The notes: generated by a model not told the origin, from the sequence alone. Positions 32,846 to 44,247 are shown, counted from the first letter of the stretch. The stretch: 64,000 bases of DNA from Sepioteuthis lessoniana (GCA_963585895.1 OY757934.1:40947354-41011353), one strand, 5' to 3'. Translations and numbers: made by a program.

Positions 32846-33330
32846 TCGGTTTTGCTGTTTAATGGCATATCAACCTTCGTGGGTTATTTAACGCCCAAAC
32901 CATCCTTGTAGAAGAACGGTGGTAGTACTATTTAACATATCATCATCATCATCATGATGTCATGCCGCTAGCACGGATATCCTTGACCCTCTCTCGCCAC
33001 TTCTCCCTATCATTCATTGCTTCTGGCAGGTCTTCAGGGCTACATCCCGTATCCTCACATAGCTGCTGAATGTATGTTCGAGCTGGTCGTCCTGCTTTTG
33101 CTTGGCCATATGTGGGGGTCCATAAGAAGCTAGACGGCATTACACAAGAATGTTGCGAGCAATATTGAACAAGTCCAGGCGGCAACACCCCATAAGGCAC
33201 CAACTATACGGCCACCTACCTCCTGTCACGAAAACTATACAAGTTAGACGAACCAGACACGTAGGACACTGCAGGAGAAGCAAGGACGAACTCATTTAAC
33301 ACATAACTGGGTTCAACTTAACAATAAAAA
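32846..33330 (-). repeat. SINE family A copy interrupted by an RTE
   Basis: The A 3' third lies at 32846-32936 ('gctgtttaatggcatatca', 'gaagaacggtggtagtacta'). The next A block resumes briefly at 33296 ('tttaacacataactggg'). The RTE lies between. The interrupted motif is the A block 'actatttaacccatagctgg'. Confidence 0.7.
32940..33297 (-). mobile_element. Short RTE copy with 5' inversion
   Basis: 32940-33121 is the RTE 3' end on the minus strand: (ATG)n complement at the left edge, then 'DIRASGM', 'EAMNDREKWRERVKD' and 'LLWTPTYGQAKAGRPARTYI'. 33122-33297 is the preceding part of the same element on the plus strand ('tacaagttagacgaaccag', 'cactgcaggagaagcaagga'). The flanks show atttaacatat (left) and atttaacacat (right), a near-perfect 11-bp duplication. 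It is the same family as the element at 24606-27463 and shows the same inversion type. Confidence 0.75.
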
Positions 33331-33437
33331 CTTTCTTTTAGAAAACAGACGTTTATTTTATCACTATAACTGTTAATAGATCAACTTCATATTAAATGAT
33401 TTATAAAATGAACTAAATGAAACTAAACCGATTAAGA

Positions 33438-33662
33438 GGGAATCCTCATTGCGTTATCACTAATGTACTGGACTGCGATATTGTCGTAAGCGGGTTCAAA
33501 CTCCAGTCACTCTATTACGTTCGCTTTTTAACTAATTAGGTAAGGCACTTATCTCTCTTCAGCTATGCGGTAAATAGCACCACTAATATCCTTCTATCAG
33601 AATCGGTTTGGCATTAAATAACCCACGATGGTTGATATGTCATTATACGAAGAAATCAAACG
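33438..33662 (+). repeat. SINE family A copy, diverged
   Basis: Head 'atcctcattgcgttatcact', 'gcgggttcaaactccagtca', 'ggtttggcattaaataaccc' and 'gttgatatgtcattat'. Confidence 0.75.
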
Positions 33663-33679
33663 TAAATAGATGAAAACTT

Positions 33680-33925
33680 CCATAAAATTGAAGGCAGGAT
33701 GTGACACAAAGTTAATTCTTAAGTGGAGTAAAACTGGTTTGAATTCCAGGTTTTCTTTTCCCGGGACTAGTTGCCGTACCGAAGCAAAAGAACCTAGTCT
33801 ATCCTATTACTTACATATAGCTGGAGGGGAAGAAATGAATTCATGCATTCCCAAGAGCAGCCTTGCTCGGGATTTGAACTCGGACTGCCGATCTCAAGTT
33901 CTGCGACGATAACCGTCCCGGTATG
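33680..33925 (-). repeat. SINE family B copy
   Basis: 'gcaggatgtgacacaaagtt', 'ggtttgaattccaggttttc', 'atagctggaggggaagaaat' and 'gatttgaactcggactgccg'. Confidence 0.75.
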
Positions 33926-34184
33926 AGTATTGAAGTATTTTGCGATATGAATGGAATCATCAGAAAACGAGTCATTAGTGACAAAATACAGAACGACTGA
34001 TGTATTGATCTGATCAAATTAGATTGACTCTTCATGGTATCTGTAAAGGGTATTTAGGGCATATATTCAATCTTCCCTTGGTGGAAGGTGCATTGAAAAA
34101 TATGTAACCCTCACTACGTCAAATAGCTTCATAAGATAAAATATCTTCGGTGGCTATAGGACGAGATAAAATTGTGAAGGTAAA

Positions 34185-34720
34185 AGGATACGTCCACTTA
34201 GGACTGATGGTGAATATATGCCTAGACATGGATACTGAAATCTTGTCGAATATTAGATTAGGGTGGGTAGCATTTACTACAAAAAAGATGTACACGAAGC
34301 AAAGCTAGACAAGACCCTCTGTGACAATCTCTCGAATAACACTGTTTTGCCTGCAATGTTGTACACAAGCAAAGCGTCAGCTATTGCAAAAAAAAAAAAA
34401 AAAAAAAAAAAAAAAGAAAAGGAACAGCGTCTGGTTACGATACAGAGGGCTATCTATACTGGGAATATCGCTGTGTGAGCACATATGTGGCGCGAAGTGA
34501 AGGATATGATCGTGGTGTACTGGATGGAGAAGTTCTGCTGGGCCGGATATATCTCAAAATTCATGGACAATAGTTTGGCCTATGCAATGTCAAGTGATAT
34601 TTGAGAGAATGGAAACGACCCCTTGGAAGACTTCAACGACGACGGGAAGACGAAAAAGTCAAGCGATTTGAGCCAACATGAATAAGACGAGTGAGATATA
34701 TAAACAAAATGGAATGACAT
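34185..34720 (+). pseudogene. RTE-like LINE of a second family, RT C-terminal part
   Basis: Several frames together read 'YVHLGLMVN' (the YLG motif after the RT palm), 'IRLGWVAF', 'EAKLDKTLCDNLSNNTVLPA' and 'MLYTSKA', then a run of 29 A, then 'EQRLVTIQRA', 'LGISLCEHMW.EVKDMIV', 'WAGYISKFMDN' and 'PLEDF'. The order 'YLG...LPAMLY...RW(A)GH(V)AR' is typical of RTE RT ends. The text differs clearly from the family at 24.6 kb, so it is another lineage. At least three frameshifts; no tail microsatellite seen. Confidence 0.7.
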
Positions 34721-35620
34721 TGTGGCCACTGATGTGGAAAACATCAGTTAACATAGAAATTAAAGGAATAAAGTGATTTATGATTGTCTCATCTGTATTG
34801 AAAAAAATTTTCTTTTTATTTTTCAAAAATATTCCGGTATTCAATGATGGCCCGATTTATCATAGTTCATTCTAAAATTGTTCGAGGGAATATAAATATT
34901 TAATGGCTGATTTTATCTATTCTGAGCCACATTTAACGTTTATTATGGGTTATAAATTACTTTAATCAAGATAATTGATTGGCGTCTCTTTAAAGATGAT
35001 TTTAAAATAGAATTTTGTTCGTTTATGTTCCCCCAAACTGCGAAAAAGCAGCTTTGTTACTCAGTAAGTCATCAAAAATATTTGAATCGAAGTTTAAATC
35101 TGAAATTTGATAAAAAATTGAGTTATTTTAGACTGACACTTTCTCTCTCTTTCTCTTTTTGTTTCTTTCTCATTAACATTCTTACGCACCCAAGTAACAC
35201 GTACACACAGAATAATAAAGAAAAAAACAAAAAACCCTAGAGATTAGATTATAGAAAGCGTTATATTCTTCCTTGTATTAAAAAAGAAGTTTTATTGAAG
35301 TCACGACTTTGTTCACCTGCCACGAATGACGACAATGGTCGATTGGTCAACAATTCAAGACTTTGTAAAAAGTGCATTCTTTAGTGTCAGATTATCTATC
35401 TGTTTTCCCTCAAACGTCTTCATAGCAACGGAATAGATATTTATCATTTTGATGAAGCGTAAAATATATACAAAAAAAACGGTGGGGGGAAAATTTTCCT
35501 AGGCAAAAACATAATTTTTTTTTCTGTTGTGGTATTGATACTTCATATGGTGGGTAACTTTAAAATCAACATTGCGCTTTGATAGATGCTACTGATTCTA
35601 TGAAATTTAATGATAGATTT
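34721..35620. other. Unassigned AT-rich sequence
   Basis: No coding or repeat family recognised. Confidence 0.45.
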
Positions 35621-35621
35621 A

Positions 35622-36190
35622 TTGCTTGATTTTAACGGCATGTCAAACCGTCTAGTTTTATTTTATGTCTGTAGGCCAGGGAATCGCATTTCTTGTACAC
35701 TTGTATTTAATTTTTTTACAGACCTATTTCTTTGGAGATTTTTCTTTTTTTTTTTTCCTTAAGAGTTTTTTCTTTCTTCTATCAAATACAAATTTTTGAA
35801 CAGTTGTATTTGGCCAATAGATGGGACTTTGATAGGCACTTTCGGCCAGAGTGGAACAGGGAATAGTAGCAATGAAGGAGTACTCCACGTTCTCCAGAAT
35901 TCAAGAATCGGAGCCTCACAATCAGATGCCAGTTTAGTGCTATACCTAGAACACACTTTCTTTGGTTGGGAGTCTTATACCTGTGCAGGGGATACAGTCA
36001 GCGTATTCTGAACCTCACTGAAATAGTAAGTCTATTTTTAGGTGGGGTCTTACCCCTCTGCAGGGAATACAGTCAGCGTATTCTCAACACCACCGATAGA
36101 GTGAGTCTATTTTTTATTTGGTCGGGGGAGGGGTTTACCCCTCTGCATGAGATACGGTCAGCGTATTTTCAGCCCTGTTTGCAGAGCAGT
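35622..36190 (-). repeat. SINE family C copy with partial 75-bp head duplication
   Basis: The gacatgccgtt-type tail is at 35622-35740 (complement). The head side repeats 'gtcagcgtattct' at 35997, 36072 and 36157, i.e. periods of 75 and 85 bp. The same expansion occurs at 51.5 kb. Confidence 0.7.
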
Positions 36191-36323
36191 AAGAAATTTA
36201 AGTCTCGATACTGAATCTCTTCGAACTAGGATGACTTACTTGGCTGGTTTCAATATATTGAATTTTAGTTGATTTTTTCTTTGAAAGAAATACAATTTGG
36301 TATGTTGGTACATATGCGTACGT

Positions 36324-36324
<1 letters not shown>

Positions 36325-36369
<45 letters not shown>

Positions 36370-36370
36370 C
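36325..36370. repeat. (CA)n(TA)n microsatellite
   Basis: CA then TA units. Confidence 0.95.
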
Positions 36371-36397
36371 GAGAGAGTTGAGATAGATAGAGAGATG

Positions 36398-36642
36398 GTT
36401 TGGTTGGTTGGTTTCTTTGTTTAATGGCGTATCAACTCTTTTTAGATTATTTAATGCCAAAGCTATTCTCTTAGAAGAACAGTAGTGGTACTATTTAACC
36501 CATAGCTGGGAGGATAAGGGGGTTCATACCTTTCCTAAGGGTATTTGCCCGAAAGTGAACGTAATAGCGCGACTGGAGTACGAACTCGCGTACTCCGATT
36601 CTGCAGTCCATCGCTTTAACCATTACACCACGAGGAAACCCC
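36398..36642 (-). repeat. SINE family A copy, young subtype
   Basis: Full length from 'ggtttctttgtttaatggcg' to 'attacaccacgaggaaac'. Confidence 0.9.
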
Positions 36643-36669
36643 CATAGATAGATAGATAGATAGAGAGAA

Positions 36670-37920
36670 ACACAAAATTCAAAATAACATATTGTGACCA
36701 ATACGTTCACGTTTTCACGCTCAACAGGTAATACGACATTCGCACCAATCGTAAAAGAGGGATGTAAATGGAAAGCATAGATAATAAAGTGGAACTGGAT
36801 TATAAAGGATTCGAAAAAAGTCAACAGACTTAATAAATATATCTCTGGAAAAATGTGAGCTGTGATTTAAAATGTCTAGAATTCCTTGAAATTCCAATCA
36901 ATTTTTTTATGAGTATTTTCTAAACTGAAGATACTAGGATTTTATTATTTCTACTGGAACATTATTCAATCAAATTATTTATTATTAAGTATTATTTATT
37001 ATCAAACTCGACAGCATTGAAAACTTTGTAACCATAAATAAAATTGCCCACTTATATTTAAGAAGTTTATTCATTTTGAAACTCTTGTATATATTTTTAA
37101 ATGAAAAAAAAAACAGGAGATATAGGAACCGCTTCAAATAGATATGGAAATAGACAGATAGATAGGAACAGATTGAAACTGAATGGTAGATATGAAACGA
37201 GATAAATTGGTAGGAGTATAGCTATCTTTTCCTCTTGATAATATCAGTGATTTTATTTGGTATTCCAAGGCCAGCTCCTTATATCGCCCATTTTCGTAGG
37301 ATTTATACGAGAAATTCCCACCATAGACAAGAGGCAATCATCCTGAAATACATTTATTCTTCTGATGTCTTCTTCCATCAAAATTCGAATTTCTATAGAA
37401 TACATCGGTATTAGGACGATTAGTAAATCGACGAACCTTGATTGCCTTTGAAGTATGTCTACCTTTTCATATTTTTCTATATTTTTCCTTTGTTCTACCG
37501 AAAGATAAAGGAACTAGAAATATTCTTCTTTTTTTTTTTTTATATCAGATGAGCTTCCTCTTAACACTGATTCTGAAAATATAAATTATTTGATCTTTTC
37601 GATTATATCGTTATTCATTACCAGAAATCATCTTTATTTTTTAATCTATTATTTTAATACACCATTTTAGGACTGAGTTTTTTTCTGTTCCTCTGGGGAC
37701 AGTTTCAGCATCTTGAACATAGAAGAGATTAGAGTACTTTCGGTTGAAAAGTTTTTGTCTGGGTTAAGGTTTTGTTGCAAGCTGACGAACTTATTCATAA
37801 ATAGCTAGAATATAAATGAAATGTATGGGAGATAATAGGAATCCCTGTCGAACTACAATGTTCACAGTGAATTAGTTTGTTGCTTTTATGTCCTCGTGCG
37901 TTCTCTTCCTACTTGTTGGG
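36670..37920. other. AT-rich sequence, nothing recognised
   Basis: No coding or repeat-family signal beyond short GATA and T runs. Confidence 0.5.
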
Positions 37921-37927
37921 GGGGGGG

Positions 37928-38156
37928 TGTCCTCGTGGTGTAATGGTTAAAGCGATGGACTGCTGATTCGTAGTACGCGAGTTCGTACTCCAGTCGCGCT
38001 ATTACGTTCACTTTCGGGCAAATACCCTTGGGAAAGGTATGAACCCCTTATCCTCCCAGCTATGGGTTAAATAGTACCACTACTGTTCTTCTAGGAGAAT
38101 AGGATTGGCATTAAATAACCTAAAAAGAGTTGATATGCCATTAAACAAACAATCAA
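37928..38156 (+). repeat. SINE family A copy, reference copy
   Basis: Cleanest + strand A copy: 'tcctcgtggtgtaatggtta', 'aagcgatggactgctgattc', 'gcgagttcgtactccagtcg', 'gggaaaggtatgaacccctt', 'ggcattaaataacctaaaa' and 'gttgatatgccattaaac'. The first 70 bp are tRNA-like, with A box tggtgtaatgg and B box gagttcgtactcc. Confidence 0.9.
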
Positions 38157-38325
38157 TCCTACTTGTTGGTAGAGTTTTCTTTTGTTATTTTAGAAAGTCC
38201 TGTTTTCATTGGATTGCTTGAGCCTGTTTCTGTATTTTTTAAATCTCTCTTCTTTCGCTAATATATTTTAATATGTCTCTTCAAGTTATATTGTTGGATT
38301 TGTCTGCTGTTTTATTTTGGTCTTT

Positions 38326-38694
38326 TCATCCCAACATATTCCTGTTTTTTTTTTCTTTCCTCAGCATCTTTGTTTGTTGACGAAATTTCTTTACCTTCAA
38401 GTCAAATTTCCCATCCATTTTTTCCGAGATCCTTCGAGGCACTCCGATTTTATCACTGACTAATTTTGCTTCCGCATAAATCAGCTCGTTTAATTCAGTG
38501 ATGGTGTTCAGTGGGACATTTGTTAATAATTTGTTTATCGTTTCGGTTTCTACCATGACTTTTTTCCAATCTTGGTTCCTGAGAGATGGTAATGTAGTCT
38601 TCTTTTCAGTCTTGATTTTCTTTATAAACTCTTGATTTATTTGGTCTTCCTGTGTTAACGTTTGTTTTGTGGTGTTTCGGTTTTCATTGTTCAA
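38326..38694 (-). pseudogene. R2-type LINE fragment upstream of RT (tentative)
   Basis: A 122-codon minus frame with patches 'LPSLRNQDWKKVMVETETIN', 'LNTITELNELIYAEAKLVSD' and 'KIGVPRRIS', then a basic region 'KKFRQQTKMLRKEKK'. I recall this block from invertebrate LINEs that also carry the C-terminal domain found here at 57.6 kb (REL-endonuclease type), but this is memory, not a search. Charged and helical with no signal peptide. It stops abruptly, so it is a truncated relic. Confidence 0.45.
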
Positions 38695-38848
38695 CTTTTC
38701 AGTTCGATTATGAGGTTCTTGCTTTTCAGTATTTAGCGTTTCGGTTCGCGTAGGGTGGGTACTTCATACTTGCGGCCTTGTGCCAAAATTCGAGTTATGG
38801 TTATTTTTCATTTTTCTTTTATCAAATTCTTCTTTTTCTTTTTTTTAT

Positions 38849-38951
38849 GTATGGTCAAGTCACGCTTAAAGCATAGTCAGAACGCTGAAGTTAAGCAGCA
38901 ATGAGTCAGCTCAGTACTTAGAAGGGTGACCACTAACAAACAGTTGGTACA
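38849..38951 (+). repeat. 5S rRNA-like SINE copy
   Basis: 'gtatggtcaagtcacgctta' (5S start: ggccatatcacgttga), 'ctgaagttaagcagcaatga' (box A) and 'agtacttagaagggtgacc' (5S: agtacttggatgggtgacc). A diverged, non-functional 5S-derived head, followed by a family E copy. Confidence 0.7.
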
Positions 38952-38964
38952 ATAGCAATCTGAA

Positions 38965-39105
38965 GCCCGTGTTGTAATTTACTAAGCTTTTTGCTTAGAT
39001 GTAGCACAAGGCGGCATAAATTGGGCACCCAATGAGAATCGAACTCACTCATGTAGGTTTGCTAGTCTACCTTGCTAACCATTACACCACCCGAGGTGCC
39101 CCTGA
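38965..39105 (-). repeat. SINE family E copy
   Basis: 'gtaatttactaagctttttg', 'gatgtagcacaaggcggcat' and 'tgagaatcgaactcactcat', then the head complement 'ccattacaccacccgagg'. Confidence 0.8.
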
Positions 39106-39149
39106 AGCCTGTGTTAATGATAGAGCAAAGTATAGATACATAGAGTATT

Positions 39150-39455
39150 TATTTACCCAACCCTCCCCTACAAGGAAGATATGACACAAGGTCAATTTTT
39201 AAGTGGAGTAAATCTGGTTTGAATTCATTATGTTCCTCCTTGACTGGTTTTCCAACTAAAGCTAGAGACCCCAATCTGTCCAACTATTTATTCCTAGATG
39301 TTGTAGGAGGGAGGAAGAGAGGAAGAACAGATGGATTCGGGTATTTCTCAAAGGCATTAGCGTGAAGTAAAACAGAAACAACTTCATCCAGGCTTTGAAC
39401 TCGGGTCGACGATTCTATTTCCTTCGATGATACCAGTTGCGCTAAGTGTGCTTCC
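39150..39455 (-). repeat. SINE family B copy
   Basis: 'atatgacacaaggtcaattt', 'aagtggagtaaatctggttt', 'caactatttattcctagatg' and 'aggctttgaactcgggtcga'. Confidence 0.7.
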
Positions 39456-39459
39456 GACA

Positions 39460-39565
39460 CCTTACATGATGTAATGGTTAGCAAAGTAAGATTGCACACT
39501 ATTGTCTGTGAGTTCGATTCTCACTGGGCATCTCGTATTTCTGGCCTTGTGCCGAACTCAGCAAA
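39460..39565 (+). repeat. SINE family E copy
   Basis: 'tgatgtaatggttagcaaag', 'gtgagttcgattctcactgg' and 'ggccttgtgccgaactcagc'. Confidence 0.7.
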
Positions 39566-39816
39566 GCCGAATAAATGATTATAATTAGGATATCTACTCT
39601 CTGACAGAATTTGTGTATCTCAATTGATTTTTAAACGCGGGTTGTTAGACTTTGCCGCGTAAATTTCTTATATATTTATTAGTAGGTAAGTTAGTAGATA
39701 GGCTGGTAGAAATAATTGTATATAGATAGAAAATAAAATGTAAAACATAAATATGTTGGTAGGTGGATAGAATGGGTGATATGGCTTGACTGTAGATAGA
39801 TAGACAGATATATATG

Positions 39817-39819
<3 letters not shown>

Positions 39820-39882
<63 letters not shown>

Positions 39883-39943
39883 AATTTTTTTGATAGATAT
39901 AGAGAAATGAAGATAGTTTGATAGATAGATAGATAAAAACAGC

Positions 39944-39991
<48 letters not shown>

Positions 39992-40280
39992 AATTTTTTT
40001 GATAGATATAGAGAAATGAAGATAGTTTGATGGATAGATAGATAAAAACAGCCTGAGAGAGAGAGAGAGAGAGAGAGAGAGCAATTTTTTGATAGATATA
40101 GAGATATGAAGATAGTTGGATGGATAGATAGATAAAAACAGCCTGAGAGAGAGAGAGAGAGAGAGAGGGAGGATGAGAGAGAGAGAGGGAGGATGAGAGA
40201 GAGCAATTTTTTTTATAGATTTAAGAGATACGAAGATAGTTGGATGGATAGATAGATAAAAACAGCCTGAGAGAGAGAGA

Positions 40281-40325
<45 letters not shown>

Positions 40326-40440
40326 ATATACTCTGATAGAGTGATAGATATAAACATAATTAGATTGAGAAATGATAGATAAACAAACAGCTAGCTCGCT
40401 ATATAGATAGATAGATAGATAAAGAAAATCGTTAAGCCTT
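39820..40440. repeat. Higher-order (GA)n/(GATA)n array
   Basis: At least four consecutive units, each made of (GA)n, then 'gcaatttttttgatagatat', 'agagaaatgaagatagtt', (GATA)2-4 and 'aaaaacagcctga'. The non-GA cassettes start near 39882, 39990, 40081 and 40203. The long Ser-Leu frames on the minus strand are translations of this array. Confidence 0.9.
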
Positions 40441-40958
40441 CTTAATGAGAGCTTCTCTTTTTATCAAACATATTTTACTGTGAGTAATGTTGGGTGGATA
40501 CCGGGTAGAAAATACTGCTGGATTGTATCTTGAACACTGTGTCCTGTGACAACCCAAGAAAAAAATTATTTTATTATCTACCCTAAGCAGATAAATTACC
40601 ATTTAACTGTCACGAATTTCTTAAAGAAAACAGTCGGTACGTTGGAGAGAGACAGACGCATTGTGTGTGTGTGTGTGTATGTGTGTGGAGGCAAAATGAT
40701 ACACAGAAGAACTGAAGTTTTTGTTATACATTGTTGTTCAGCCTCATAATTACAATAAAGATTTATGTACACGTTACCTTGAAGATATTTAGATCTTTGT
40801 GTTATGTTGTTATTATGTAGGTTAAAGGATAGAGAAAAAAATAATTTTTTAAGAAGTTCGTAACGTAGAGGAATGTATTTATATTCATATATATGGCGCG
40901 CCCGCACACACAGCCTGAGAGACACACATATATACTAATTTATTTTATATTTTTATCA

Positions 40959-41201
40959 GGTTTGGTTTGGTTTCTTTGTTTAATGGCATATCAACTCTTT
41001 TTAGGTTATTTAATGCCAAAGCCATTCTCCTAGAAGAACAGTAGTGGTACTATTTAACCCATAGCTGGGAGGATAAGGGGGTTCATACCTTTCCCAAGGG
41101 TATTTGCCCGAAAGTGAACGTAATAACGCGACTGGAGTACGAACTCGCGTACTACGAATCCGCAGTCCATCGCTTTAACCATTACACCACGAGGACACCC
41201 C
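40959..41201 (-). repeat. SINE family A copy, young subtype
   Basis: Full length, from 'ggtttggtttggtttctttg' to 'attacaccacgaggacaccc'. Confidence 0.9.
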
Positions 41202-41549
41202 CGTACTTTTATTAATTCTTTAGACAAAACATGCTTCTCCGAAAAGACATCACCCATTCTTCTGTAAATTTAACTTGGTTTTAACTGTGGGTAAAGAAAT
41301 GACTGATGTTTAATTGAATTGTTAGTGATACATAGCAATACTTGAAAATATTAAACTGTTTGCAAACAAATGATTAATTGTAACCACCAAAGATTTGATA
41401 TCAGATTTGCCGCCATTTTGAATCGCCTCAGATGAATTAGTTTTGCGAGATTGAAATAATTTTGCTATAAGCCAATTCAAAACAATACAGAGTTCATATT
41501 TATTGAAAAAAAATATTGCTTTAAAAAATTCATCTTATCTATTGAATGA

Positions 41550-41554
41550 CTAAT

Positions 41555-41591
<37 letters not shown>

Positions 41592-41592
41592 C
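41550..41592. repeat. (GT)n microsatellite
   Basis: GT units with two GC interruptions. Confidence 0.95.
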
Positions 41593-41609
41593 GTATTTAT
41601 CTGACCACT

Positions 41610-41755
41610 TTCGTCACAGATTGGATGCGGGACAAGTTCAAATTTTATGTGGAGTACAGTTGGTTTGACTTCAGACTTTACTTTCCGCCAAACAGGTTAC
41701 TATAACAAGTGAAAAGTTCCAGTTTGCCCTACTACTTATCCATAAGTAGGATGGT
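41610..41755 (-). repeat. SINE family B fragment
   Basis: 'ggatgcgggacaagttcaaa', 'gtggagtacagttggtttga' and 'gccctactacttatccataa'. Confidence 0.65.
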
Positions 41756-42290
41756 TTGGTTTGGTTTTATGGTACATCAACCATTGTTGCTTATTTAGTT
41801 CATAATCCTTTTAATATATATGTATCAAATATATGATTTCTAAACACATTTTGTAGATAACATTTTTAAACGCGTCATAAATTCATTTTTAACACTGGTT
41901 TTCCTTAGTTCTATCTAATACGCATAATACTATTAACAATTAATTATTTGTTTGCACACAATTTAATATTTTCAAGTATTGCTATGTATCATAAACAATT
42001 CAATTAAACATCAGTCATTTGTTTACACACAGTTAAATGATCAAACAGTTCTATTTCAAACAATTAATTTTAGCATAAGTATACTATTCAAATGTTAAAC
42101 AGTTCTATTTGACCCATAGATAGGATCCTATCAGGTGCTACCACTCCGGGCTAGAGTGGCCCTGGGAGCGATGGCAATGAAGGGGTACTCCGCATTCCCT
42201 TAAGCTCCTGTATTACTGAAGCCTCACCATCAGATTGCTTAGTGTCATATCCAGGACACCCATTGGGGGAGTCTTACTCCTCTGCAGAGT
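41756..42290 (-). repeat. SINE family C copy, left arm of a head-to-head pair
   Basis: From the 3' end 'ggtttggttttatggtacat' through the tail units and 'gatcctatcaggtgctacca' to the head complement 'ttactcctctgcagag'. It meets the next C copy head to head. Confidence 0.85.
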
Positions 42291-42872
42291 TGCCCAGTCG
42301 GCTGGGGCTGTAGAATACACCGACTGCTTCTCTGCAGAGGGGTAAGACCCCGCCCCAACGAGTGTCCTGGATATGACACTAAACAATCTGATGGTGAGGT
42401 GCCAGCAATACTGGAGCTTTGGGGAATGCGGAGTACCCCTTCATTGCCATCGCTCCCAGGTCCACTTTAGCCCGGAGTGGTAGCACCTGATAAGGGTCCT
42501 ATCAATGGGTTAAATAGAACTAACAGCATACTTATGCTAAAATGAATTGAGTAAACTGAATAGCTTGAAATAGAAACGTTTTTGGCAATTAAACCGTACT
42601 TACACTTAAACCCCGTGCTTATGCTTAACTGAACTATTTCAAATAGAACTGTTTTTCGACATTAAAACTGTATTTACACTTAACTGAATTATTACATATA
42701 ACTGCTAAAATAGTTTGAAATGGAAATGTTTTTGACAATTAAACTGTGTACTTATGCTAAACTGAACTGTTTTCAATAGAACAGATTATTTACATAAAAA
42801 TGGATTTGGCGTTAAGTAACCTACAAAGGTTGATATGCCATAAGACCAAACAAACCAAACCAAACCAAACCT
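42291..42872 (+). repeat. SINE family C copy, right arm of a head-to-head pair
   Basis: Head 'cccagtcggctggggctgta' at 42295, all middle blocks, several tail units, and the end 'gttgatatgccataagacca' with (AAACC)n. Confidence 0.9.
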
Positions 42873-43015
42873 CTGCAGAGATGTAATCAGTGTATTCTGC
42901 CGCCCTAGTCAACTGGGCCACAGAATACTCGTTGTCGTGAGGGGAGGTTCTTACCTCTCTGCAGAGACGCAGTCGGTGTGTCTGCAGCCCTAGCAGACTA
43001 GGCCACCATAAGTTG
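42873..43015 (-). repeat. SINE family C head fragments
   Basis: Two head complements in tandem: 'ctctgcagagatgtaatcag' and 'ctctgcagagacgcagtcgg', each followed by the cagcccta.c..actgggcca block. Confidence 0.75.
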
Positions 43016-44240
43016 GAGAGAAGAGATAGATTCATGTTTTTAGTTGTGGTATTAGCGCGAAGTGACACGCAAACAGCCACCTCCAGGATTTTTAATTCGG
43101 ATCGTCGAGTGCATTTCTTACTACGATAACTGTTACGCTATGCACACTTTCACAAATGTATGTTGGCATGGTCCTACATTCTTTGCATATATGAAACTAG
43201 TTAATTTCACTATTAAGTCTTAAATAATGTATGAACTGGGCTTTCAATAAAATGATATGCATGTGTCTGCTAAAAAATGACTTCAAACACAGGTGTGTCA
43301 ATTCTTAAGCCGAAAAATCAAAGAAGCTATTTACAATAGTTTGTTTTTGAATATACAAAATTTTCTTCGTCATGTTAAATGTATTACTACCTTTGAGTAA
43401 TGAACCAAGATATTTGTACGTAAACTGATTGATATGTATGCAGCAAAGCAGATAAGAAAATGTTAATTTTGTACATAGCCATTTTCTAAACTGGATATTT
43501 GAGTACAAGACTATAATTACGAGACAGGCAGAGAAGGCTGAATTTTGAAAAAAAAAAAAAAAGATAACTAATTAGTCAACTAAACTAGTTTAGTAAACAT
43601 TTACCATGGCAGAATATTTACTAAGCTTAGTTTTATCAGGAAAAAATCACAAATATAGTTCACACTATGAGGATCCAAATAACGACACTAACTTGTTAAT
43701 CCTTGTTCTGTGACAATCCACTGGTGGAAATTTTGTAAAAACACCAGTATGTGAAGTTAGATATACACAAAAAGAAAAAAATAATATCGTAATTGAAGCT
43801 ATATTTACCAAAACAGAAATAATCTATGAATAAAACAGTCCTCTTATTCCAGCAAGTTTTCAATTGGTTGAAGCACCTCTAAAACTCCTTTTTGATTTGG
43901 TGTGAAGCTGTGCTATCGTATTTTTTAAAATGTCTTCCATGTCCTCAAAAACCTCTGGAGATGATTTGTAGCTTTCGGAAAAAGAAAAAGTCACACCCCT
44001 CCTCAAAACAACAATAACAACAACAACAACAACAACAACAATAATAAGAACGACGAAAACAACATAACAACAAAACGATATTGATTCATTTAGACGTTGG
44101 GACATTTCTATGTTGCTTAGATGTTTACATTTCACTAAATTTTAGATTTTGAAATTTTAAAGATTCAAAAGCATCAGTCTCGACACTTCTTGATCATATC
44201 TCGTATGCATGTGTAAATTATTTTTGGAATAAGATATATA
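43016..44240. other. Mostly unassigned AT-rich sequence
   Basis: 43016-43145 resembles the head side of a B copy ('gtattagcgcgaagtgacac', 'ctacgataactgttacgct'). The rest shows no family. A (ACA)n array lies at 44013-44042. Confidence 0.4.
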
Positions 44241-44247
44241 TTTACCC

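Noticed and set aside
33950..33990. Minus-strand CTGATGA near 33958
   Set aside because: No GAAA box within range and no pairing stems.
37928..38000. tRNA gene call on the SINE A head (and on the B, D and E heads)
   Set aside because: Acceptor and anticodon stems do not pair, and the same head recurs in many copies with a shared SINE body.
38728..38780. Minus-strand 'accgaaacgc' with flanking agta/tact as a hammerhead
   Set aside because: The CTGATGA box is missing at least four bases, so the core is absent. The stem I match alone is weak.
38849..38951. Functional 5S rRNA gene
   Set aside because: Only boxes A and C are kept; the middle and both ends are diverged, and it is not in an array.
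39668..40357. 229-codon Ser/Leu-rich minus frame with apparent repeats
   Set aside because: Arises from the (GA)n/(GATA)n array and repeats with it.
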